A program made the translations under genes and the position numbers. The notes under the pieces are model-generated. The model did not search any database, was not told the DNA's origin, and saw only the letters and a list, made by a program, of their open reading frames with translations. A stretch of DNA of 5,137 nucleotides from Acidimicrobiia bacterium (GTDB taxonomy: Bacteria > Actinomycetota > Acidimicrobiia > IMCC26256 > BP-133): assembly GCA_025923175.1 (NCBI GenBank), contig JAICGL010000324.1, forward strand, positions 1 to 5,137, read 5' to 3'. This document shows positions 1 to 4,365 of this stretch, piece by piece (position 1 is the stretch's first letter; each line of letters begins with the position of its first letter).

Positions 1-524
1 ACATCGGCATCCTCGAGCGGACCGCCTCGGTCAAGGCTGAGGGCAGCTACAACGTGGCCAGCTCCGGCCTCGACCTGCTCCGGGTGAGCATCAACCCGCC
101 TGCGGCTCTGAGCGGCATCATCTCCGGCCTCGGCGGTGCCAACCCCCTGTCGGGGCTGCTCGGTGGGTCGGGTCTGCTCAGTGGGCTCCAGCTCCCCGTC
201 GTGGGCGGCCTGCCGCTCGGCACCCTGCCGCTCGGTACTGACGTGCTGGGCCAGGCCTTCGGCCTGACCTCGCTGCTCAGCGCTCCGACCACGATCAAGG
301 TCGGCTCCATCAACGCCGCTGCCGACCACACGTCGGAAGTGGCTGGCAACACGCTGACCGGCGGTCCGGCTGACGGTTCGCTCAGCCCGGGCGGCACCCT
401 CCCCCGCACCGGTGGCACGAACGGGGCCTGGTTCGCTGCTCTGGCGGCCATCAGCCTCGCCGGCGCCTTCGGGATCACCCGCCAGCTGCGCAAGGCCCCG
501 GCCCACCAGGGCGAGGACCACTAA
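1..524 (+). CDS. LPxTG-anchored cell-surface protein, C-terminal part (5' truncated by window)
   Basis: The frame is open from base 3, so the gene begins upstream of the window; 173 residues are visible before a TAA stop. A GTG at 54 is only an internal valine codon, because sensible coding continues upstream of it. The end is a textbook sortase sorting signal: LPRTG at visible residues 133-137 (bases 399-413), a hydrophobic stretch at about 142-158, then a basic tail with R160, R163 and K164. In this family a sortase cleaves between T and G and joins the Thr to the cell envelope, so the mature protein should be exposed on the surface. The body is rich in Gly, Leu, Ser and Pro (residues 35-85) with a tandem LPLGT-LPLGT at bases 210-239, followed by a Gly/Pro/Ser spacer before the anchor. 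I do not recognise the domain, and no catalytic motif is visible. A structural or adhesive role is inference. No sortase gene lies in the window. Confidence 0.85.
   Translation, partial: IGILERTASVKAEGSYNVASSGLDLLRVSINPPAALSGIISGLGGANPLSGLLGGSGLLSGLQLPVVGGLPLGTLPLGTDVLGQAFGLTSLLSAPTTIKVGSINAAADHTSEVAGNTLTGGPADGSLSPGGTLPRTGGTNGAWFAALAAISLAGAFGITRQLRKAPAHQGEDH
210..239 (+). repeat. Two-unit 15-bp tandem repeat encoding LPLGT-LPLGT
   Basis: Two adjacent in-frame 15-base units differ at two positions, both third codon bases, and each encodes LPLGT. They lie in the Gly/Leu-rich body of the surface protein. The order is LPLGT, not LPxTG, so they should not act as sorting signals. Confidence 0.6.
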
Positions 525-532
525 GCGCTAGC

Positions 533-585
533 GGCCTGAAACAACCGGTTCCCGGACGGGCGGTGTCCGGGAACCGGTACAGGCC
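533..585. terminator. Strong perfect-stem hairpin after the surface-protein gene (possible terminator)
   Basis: ACCGGTTCCCGGAC (544-557) and its exact reverse complement (565-578) form a 14-bp stem with a 7-base loop (558-564). An outer GGCCTG (533-538) / CAGGCC (580-585) pair extends it across a small asymmetric internal loop. It starts 9 bases after the TAA stop of the surface-protein gene. There is no T-run on either side, so it is not a canonical intrinsic terminator. It could be a T-less actinobacterial-type terminator, an RNA 3'-end stabiliser, or a shared barrier between the two converging units. Confidence 0.55.
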
Positions 586-662
586 TCACTCGGGCCGCCC
601 CACCGATCCGAGGTGGCCCCGCCGGGCCGGAGCAAGTCCGACCGGCACCGGTGCCGAGTGAG
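585..662. other. Nested inverted repeats in the convergent spacer
   Basis: CTCACTCGG (585-593) is perfectly complementary to CCGAGTGAG (654-662), a 9-bp helix enclosing about 60 bases. Inside are shorter possible hairpins, CCACC/GGTGG (600-604 with 612-616) and CGGA/TCCG (628-631 with 637-640), plus a 12-base perfect palindrome GGCACCGGTGCC (644-655) that overlaps and competes with the outer helix. No tRNA T-arm, SRP-RNA core or riboswitch core that I know is present, and no downstream gene could be controlled on the + strand. It may be a structured RNA 3' end, a small RNA, a protein-binding palindrome, or chance pairing in GC-rich DNA. Confidence 0.3.
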
Positions 663-665
663 CAG

Positions 666-719
666 ACAGAGTAAGACCCCGTGGCGACTCCCCCCTGCGC
701 CACGGGGTCGCTCTGTTTT
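666..719 (+). terminator. Intrinsic-type terminator hairpin with T-run, between converging genes
   Basis: GACCCCGTGGCG (675-686) pairs perfectly with CGCCACGGGGTC (698-709), a 12-bp stem with an 11-base loop. ACAGAG (666-671) / CTCTGT (711-716) adds a second helix below a small internal loop, and TTTT follows at 716-719. This is a good rho-independent terminator for + strand transcription, about 140 bases past the surface-protein stop. Read on the minus strand the same stem is followed by a weaker TTACTCTG, so it may also stop the PIM operon transcript, which ends at 802. Confidence 0.7.
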
Positions 720-801
720 CTGGGGAACCTCTCAGCGTTGCCCGCCGACGGTGCGGCGCGATCCCGGGGGCTACGGCCCGGCGTGGGGCAGGCCCGCGTG
801 T

Positions 802-1290
802 TCACCCTCCGGGCGGTCCGAAGCCGTCGAGATAGTGGCGAAAGCCGCGAGCCATGGGCGCGTACCCGATCGCCGCGTAAAAGGCGTGAGCTTCGAGACG
901 GTGATCGAGCGAGAGGAGTTGGACCATGTAGCAGCCGGCGTCCCGGGTCAGGGCGTCGATCTCATCGAACAGGGCCCGCCCGATGCCCCGGTGTCGCCAT
1001 GCCTCGTCGACGACCACGTTCTCGACCGCGGCCCAGGGATGGCCGCCGTGGGTCATGTTCGGGACAACGATCAGGTCCCCGGTGGCGACGACTTCATGGT
1101 CGACTGTCGCCACCAGCAGCGTCCGATGAGGGTCAGACAGGGCGGCGTCGATCACCTGGTCGGTCATGCCCGGATCGGGTGGAAAGCCGGGATGGAGCTG
1201 CGCCAGCAAGCGCATCACGGCCTGACCGTCCGACCGGTTGGCGGGCCGGACACCGAGGCGACCGCCGAGGCCGATGTCCTCGTCGTTCAC
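802..1290 (-). CDS. GNAT-family N-acetyltransferase
   Basis: A predicted 162-residue single-domain acetyltransferase of the GCN5-related (GNAT) fold, which moves an acetyl group from acetyl-CoA to an amine; the substrate cannot be told from sequence. The acetyl-CoA pyrophosphate loop is R-H-R-G-I-G-R at residues 99-105, matching the (Q/R)xxGx(G/A) motif, and it follows a typical strand VENVVVDE (89-96). The C-terminal part has the usual EAHAFYAAIGY segment (133-143). I chose the GTG at 1288-1290 because it lies 5 bases past the PimA stop and leaves a normal N-terminus before the fold begins near GVRP (13-16). The frame stays open upstream inside pimA, but that extension is Arg/Pro-rich shadow sequence. 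No clear Shine-Dalgarno site precedes it, so translation is probably coupled to pimA. It is the last gene of the operon, in the position of the NUDIX gene in M. tuberculosis. A role in PIM metabolism is only inferred from position. Confidence 0.88.
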   Translation of the reverse strand: MNDEDIGLGGRLGVRPANRSDGQAVMRLLAQLHPGFPPDPGMTDQVIDAALSDPHRTLLVATVDHEVVATGDLIVVPNMTHGGHPWAAVENVVVDEAWRHRGIGRALFDEIDALTRDAGCYMVQLLSLDHRLEAHAFYAAIGYAPMARGFRHYLDGFGPPGG

Positions 1291-1295
1291 ATCCG

Positions 1296-2399
1296 CTACG
1301 AGAGGCTTGGCGAACCGGAACGGGCGAGCAAACTCTCGTACAGATCTGCGTAGCGGGCGGCCAGACGCTCCATGGAGAAGCTGGCGGCCCGGGCCGTTCC
1401 GGCTTCGACGAGGCGCCCGGCCAGCGTGGCGTCGTCGAGTACCCGGCGAAGGCCAGCGGCCAGCGCCACAGCGTCGCCGCCTGGGACGAGCACCGCTTCC
1501 TTGTCCTGGCGCGCCACGTCGCGGTAACCGGAGATGTCGGAGGCCACGACAGGGGTGCCTGCGGCCATGGCCTCCAGGAGGATCACCCCGAATGACTCGC
1601 CGTGCAGTGACGGTGCGCAGAACACGGTGGCCGCCCGGAGCCGCTGCGCCAGTTCCTGGTCGGAGATCCGGCCGAGCCACTCCACGCCTGGCGGGGCGGT
1701 GGCGGTGAGGGCGCTGGTGTTCGGACCCTCGCCTGCCACCCACAAAACCGCGTCGCGGTCCAGTTGCCGGAACGCCTCGAGCAGCACGTCGAGGCCTTTG
1801 CGGGGTTCGTGCCGGCCGACGAAGAGAATGGCCCGACGCTCCGCGTCACCCGGAGGCAGGTGAAGCTCCCCGGCCTTGGCGAAGCGCTCGACCTCCACAC
1901 CGTTGGGCAGCACCTGGCAGGCGCCGCCCAACCAGCGCTCGGCCAGGGCGCGGGCCTCGGGGGAGACGGCCGTCCGCAGCCCGATGCGCCGGGCGACAGC
2001 CCGTACCGCCGGCCGGAGCCACACGTAGGCGGGAACCCGGCCGGAGGCGTGGAACGTACCCACCGCCGGAACGTTGCCGGCCAGGAGGGCGGTCAGGGCG
2101 GGCCCGGGAACGAGCGGTTCGTGGAGGTGGAGGACGTCGGGCTGCTCGGCGGCGAGGACCTCGAGCGTGCGGCGGATGGCGGGCGGGTCCAGCGCCAGCG
2201 GTGCCACCGATCCGTTGGCCGCCAGCGGAACGCTCCGCCCGACGGAGATCACGCCCGGCTCGGGCGGGGGCCCGTCGCAGGGGCCGAGCACGGTGGCCGC
2301 AAGACCCCGCTCGCGCAGGGTGCGGGCCAGGCCGAGGACCTGCCCCTGCACGCCGCCGGGTCGCGACAGGGAGTAGGGGCAGATGAGGACGACCCTCAT
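1296..2399 (-). CDS. pimA: Phosphatidylinositol alpha-mannosyltransferase PimA (GT-B, GT4 family)
   Basis: A predicted 367-residue GT4-type glycosyltransferase with a two-Rossmann GT-B fold. PimA transfers mannose from GDP-mannose to the 2-position of the inositol of phosphatidylinositol on the inner face of the membrane, the first step of PIM synthesis. Visible marks: N-terminal MRVVLICPYSLSRPGGVQ with the nucleotide-binding glycines at 15-16; HLHEP at 91-95; GTFHAS at 114-119, whose histidine fits the PimA active-site His; LPNGVEVERF at 164-173; GRHEPRKG at 195-202, giving the donor-binding Arg196 and Lys201; and the GT4 EX7E motif with E268 and E276. The length is close to mycobacterial PimA. 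I prefer the ATG at 2397-2399 because it aligns with the PimA N-terminus; a GTG three codons upstream (2406-2408) is possible. The gene follows the PatA-like gene by about 25 bases and precedes the GNAT gene by 5, consistent with one operon. Confidence 0.9.
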   Translation of the reverse strand: MRVVLICPYSLSRPGGVQGQVLGLARTLRERGLAATVLGPCDGPPPEPGVISVGRSVPLAANGSVAPLALDPPAIRRTLEVLAAEQPDVLHLHEPLVPGPALTALLAGNVPAVGTFHASGRVPAYVWLRPAVRAVARRIGLRTAVSPEARALAERWLGGACQVLPNGVEVERFAKAGELHLPPGDAERRAILFVGRHEPRKGLDVLLEAFRQLDRDAVLWVAGEGPNTSALTATAPPGVEWLGRISDQELAQRLRAATVFCAPSLHGESFGVILLEAMAAGTPVVASDISGYRDVARQDKEAVLVPGGDAVALAAGLRRVLDDATLAGRLVEAGTARAASFSMERLAARYADLYESLLARSGSPSLS

Positions 2400-2412
2400 C
2401 GGGGACACCCCG
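2382..2412 (-). promoter_or_regulatory. Two mutually adjoining hairpins at the pimA start codon
   Basis: In mRNA sense (minus strand), CGGGG-TGT-CCCCG (2412 to 2400) is a 5-bp hairpin with a 3-base loop. It is followed directly by GATGAGG-GTCGT-CCTCATC (2400 to 2382), a 7-bp stem with a 5-base loop that contains the ATG at 2399. The two share base 2400, so they cannot both form in full. Either could mask the start region and limit PimA translation relative to the upstream acyltransferase. The pairing is seen directly; any regulatory effect is inference, and GC-rich DNA gives such stems by chance. Confidence 0.3.
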
Positions 2413-2424
2413 GAACCCCGGGCC

Positions 2425-3342
2425 TCATGCCGCCCGCTCCTTCTCGACGAGTTCGAAGTCGCTCGGCCAATTCGGCTGCAGGAGGTGCCACTGGTCGGGC
2501 GCCCGCCGGATCAGACGCTCGAACTCGGAGGCGACCGCCTGGGTGATCCGGGCGATGTCCTCCTTGACCGTCCCCTGGCGCGACGTGTCGAGCGGCCCTC
2601 GGATGATGCAGCGGTGCGCGTCGCCTTCGAAGAAGTTGGCGCCGACCATGACCGGGGCACCAGCCCGCAGGGCCAACGTGGCCGGACCGGCCGGCATCGT
2701 CGTGCGCTCCCCGAAGAACTCCACCTCGATGCCGTTGCCGACCAGGTCGCGGTCGCAGACGAGGCCGACCATGAGCCCCTCCCGCAGCTTCTTGAGGAGG
2801 ATCGATCCGGCGTCGGGCCCGAGAGGAACGATGTTCAGGCCGAGCGCCCGTCGGTAGGAGCAGAACCAGTCGAACAGGGCCGGCGGCTCGATCGGTTCGA
2901 CGATCGTCGTCGGCTGGTACCCGCGAGCGGCGAACCAGGCCGCGCCGAGGTCCCAGTTACCGACATGGGGCGTACAGATCACCACGCCCTTCCCCTCGGC
3001 CAGGATCTTGTCGACCGTCTCCTTGCCCTCGACCACGAACTGGGGACTGTCGAGGGCGAGGAGGTCCTGGCGGGGAAGTCTGAAGACCTCGAGCCAGTAC
3101 CGGCCGTAGGAGGAGAAGGTGGCGTTCACCGCCTGGTCGAGTGCCGGGCCGTCGAGCTCCGGGCCGTGAATGCGGCGGAGGTGACGGGCGAGCATCTCGC
3201 GGCGGCCCCGCATGGCCAGTCCCATGATCCGGCCGGTCAGTGCGCCGGCGGGACGGGACCAGGACTCGGGAAGTGCATTGGCGATGGCCGCGGCCGTCCT
3301 GTACCCGCAATACGTGGCGGTGGCGGCGGCGGTGCTCGACAC
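2425..3342 (-). CDS. Phosphatidylinositol mannoside acyltransferase, PatA-like (LpxL/HtrB family)
   Basis: A predicted 305-residue membrane-associated acyltransferase of the lauroyl/LpxL/HtrB superfamily. PatA moves a palmitoyl group from acyl-CoA to the mannose of PIM1/PIM2. The family HX4D catalytic motif is HVGNWD, with H126 and D131. It is followed by the conserved C-D-R-D block (196-199) and a V-E-F-F-G-E-R-T-T-M-P-A-G-P-A block (207-221) carrying the candidate catalytic glutamates. The C-terminus has QWHLLQPNW, a common ending of the actinobacterial branch. The length is typical. The GTG start at 3340-3342 keeps the N-terminal GYRTAAAIANALPE segment that aligns with PatA proteins, and I see no better internal start. 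AAGGAA lies immediately before the GTG, unusually close for a Shine-Dalgarno site, so coupling to the preceding gene (11 bases away) is likely. Position between pgsA-like and pimA genes, as in mycobacteria, strongly supports the assignment; a general lipid A-type acyltransferase is unlikely in this setting. Confidence 0.88.
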   Translation of the reverse strand: MSSTAAATATYCGYRTAAAIANALPESWSRPAGALTGRIMGLAMRGRREMLARHLRRIHGPELDGPALDQAVNATFSSYGRYWLEVFRLPRQDLLALDSPQFVVEGKETVDKILAEGKGVVICTPHVGNWDLGAAWFAARGYQPTTIVEPIEPPALFDWFCSYRRALGLNIVPLGPDAGSILLKKLREGLMVGLVCDRDLVGNGIEVEFFGERTTMPAGPATLALRAGAPVMVGANFFEGDAHRCIIRGPLDTSRQGTVKEDIARITQAVASEFERLIRRAPDQWHLLQPNWPSDFELVEKERAA

Positions 3343-3353
3343 TTCCTTACGTG

Positions 3354-4175
3354 TCAGGGGCGGGTCCGGCTCCGGAGGCGGCGAAGGTCCTCACGGAAGC
3401 GGGACGGCCGGGAGGGCCGCGACGACGACCACCAGCGCCGGTCGCCCTCGCCGGCCGGTGGGCGGGCGGAGAGCAGCCAGTTGGCCAGTCGGGACCGTTC
3501 GCCGGGTGGGCGGTTGGCCAGGCGCCACCCAACCAGCCGGGACTCGTCGGTCCGGGGCTCCCGGGCGGTGACCCACCAGGTGGGGCGGGTACGGGCCGAT
3601 TCGGGCGTCGCCTGGCGCCAGACCAGCACGAAGCGATGGACCACCGTCACGCCGGTCAGCACGACCAGCACCCAGAGGGCGAAGGTCATGACGCCGAACG
3701 TCAGGCCGAGGCCGAGCACCATCATCCGCTCGGCCCGCTCCATCAGGCCACCCTTCCCGTTGAACCCGAGGCTCTCGGCGCGGGCCCGCTCATAGGAGAC
3801 GAGCAGTGAGAACACGGCCACCGCGAAGGCCAGGACCGTGAGGTGGGGGTCGCGCCCGGCGTAGTACCAGGCGGCGCCCCCCATGACGACACTGTCGGAC
3901 ACGCGGTCGCAGACCGAGTCGAAGAAGGCGCCCCGGGGGCCGGTCGTACCGCCCGACTTGGCCACCGCCCCGTCGAGCACGTCGGTCATCCCGGCGATGA
4001 AGAGGAAGAAGGCGCCCCAGCCCAGGTGGCCGCTGGCGATGGCCACGGCACAGGCCAGGGAAGCGGCGAGGCCGACCAGCGTGACCTGGTCGGCGGTGAT
4101 GCCGCTCTTCTGGAGGCGGGAGCCGAGGGGGCGGAAACCCCCTTCGAGCCGTGCCCGCCAACGTGTATCAAGCAT
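3354..4175 (-). CDS. pgsA: CDP-alcohol phosphatidyltransferase, probable phosphatidylinositol phosphate synthase, with long basic C-terminal tail
   Basis: A predicted 273-residue integral membrane enzyme. The family joins CDP-diacylglycerol to an alcohol; in this operon the expected acceptor is inositol 1-phosphate, giving phosphatidylinositol phosphate, the precursor of PIMs. The metal-binding signature spans residues 65-90: D65, D68, G69, A72, G82, D86 and D90 are present, but the Arg that normally follows A72 is Lys (K73, bases 3957-3959). Hydrophobic segments lie near residues 31-63, 96-126 and 151-185, and SYERARAESLG (127-137) plus GLMERAER (143-150) fit the phosphatidylinositol phosphate synthase branch. 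After about residue 188 comes an unusual 85-residue tail with 21 Arg and 6 Trp, and RLAN repeated 9 residues apart (218-221, 229-232). The ATG at 4173-4175 is preferred because GAGGA lies 5 bases upstream; a TTG at 4185-4187 would overlap that site. It is the first gene of the operon. Confidence 0.87.
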   Translation of the reverse strand: MLDTRWRARLEGGFRPLGSRLQKSGITADQVTLVGLAASLACAVAIASGHLGWGAFFLFIAGMTDVLDGAVAKSGGTTGPRGAFFDSVCDRVSDSVVMGGAAWYYAGRDPHLTVLAFAVAVFSLLVSYERARAESLGFNGKGGLMERAERMMVLGLGLTFGVMTFALWVLVVLTGVTVVHRFVLVWRQATPESARTRPTWWVTAREPRTDESRLVGWRLANRPPGERSRLANWLLSARPPAGEGDRRWWSSSRPSRPSRFREDLRRLRSRTRP

Positions 4176-4180
4176 CAAAG

Positions 4181-4185
4181 TCCTC
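4181..4185 (-). promoter_or_regulatory. Ribosome binding site of the phosphatidyltransferase gene
   Basis: On the minus strand GAGGA is followed by 5 bases and then the ATG at 4175, an ideal spacing. It decides the start in favour of this ATG over the TTG at 4187, which overlaps the site. Confidence 0.65.
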
Positions 4186-4211
4186 AAGCGCTCAGGAAGC
4201 GACGCTCGGTG

Positions 4212-4217
4212 AGTCTA
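4212..4217 (-). promoter_or_regulatory. Possible -10 element of the PIM operon promoter
   Basis: TAGACT on the minus strand fits the TANNNT -10 pattern of housekeeping actinobacterial promoters. It sits 36 bases before the ATG at 4175, so the leader would be roughly 30 bases and would include the GAGGA site. I see no convincing -35 hexamer at the expected spacing, so this is tentative. Confidence 0.25.
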
Positions 4218-4255
4218 GCGGCGTGCTACCCGTCGCCCCGGTTCACAGGGCCCGG

Positions 4256-4261
4256 TACGAT
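4256..4261 (+). promoter_or_regulatory. Possible -10 element of the EF-G2 gene promoter
   Basis: TACGAT fits the TANNNT pattern and faces the EF-G2 gene. It would give a leader of roughly 100 bases, including the GC-rich hairpin at 4309-4324. The expected -35 region (about 4233-4239) is not recognisable. Low confidence. Confidence 0.2.
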
Positions 4262-4308
4262 CAGCGGCCACCCGTCCGCCGCATTGTTCACGGTCCCTGC
4301 CCGGGGGC

Positions 4309-4324
4309 CGGGGGGTGTCCCCCG
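4309..4324 (+). promoter_or_regulatory. GC-rich hairpin in the EF-G2 gene leader
   Basis: GGGGG (4311-4315), TGT, CCCCC (4319-4323) form a 5-bp stem with a 3-base loop, and C4309/G4324 can add a pair if G4310 bulges. A second G-run lies just upstream (4303-4307). It contains the 11-mer GGGGTGTCCCC that also occurs, in mRNA sense, at the pimA start. The hairpin lies before the ribosome binding site and could tune expression; this is inference. Confidence 0.3.
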
Positions 4325-4355
4325 AAATGGACAGCGGCGGCCCAACTGTTGCTCC

Positions 4356-4360
4356 GGAGG
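4356..4360 (+). promoter_or_regulatory. Ribosome binding site of the EF-G2 gene
   Basis: GGAGG lies 5 bases before the GTG at 4366, an ideal strong Shine-Dalgarno site. It favours this GTG over the in-frame ATG at 4327, which lacks a comparable site. Confidence 0.75.
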
Positions 4361-4365
4361 CTGGT

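Noticed and set aside
54..524. Treating the GTG at 54 as the start of the surface-protein gene
   Set aside because: The frame is open upstream to the window edge with protein-like sequence, and no ribosome binding site precedes the GTG.
585..662. A tRNA or tRNA-like cloverleaf
   Set aside because: The closing helix is 9 bp, there is no T-arm GTTCGAA-type core, and the inner stems do not have tRNA spacing.
613..1595. Overlapping + strand open frames across the GNAT and pimA genes
   Set aside because: Low-complexity Arg/Gly-rich translations without domains, in frames antisense to well-supported genes.
802..1743. A 313-residue minus-strand frame that would fuse an N-terminal extension to the GNAT domain
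   Set aside because: The extension lies inside pimA in another frame and is Arg/Pro-rich shadow sequence; the GNAT fold starts normally just after the pimA stop.
2383..3795. Long + strand open frame (470 codons) antisense to pimA, the PatA-like gene and the phosphatidyltransferase gene
   Set aside because: It runs across three well-supported minus-strand genes and its product is Arg/Gly/Pro/Asp-rich with no motif, typical of a GC-rich antisense shadow.
4303..4315. G-quadruplex in the EF-G2 leader
   Set aside because: Only two long G-runs are present, so four proper G-tracts would require splitting runs with very short loops; a hairpin with the following C-run is more likely.
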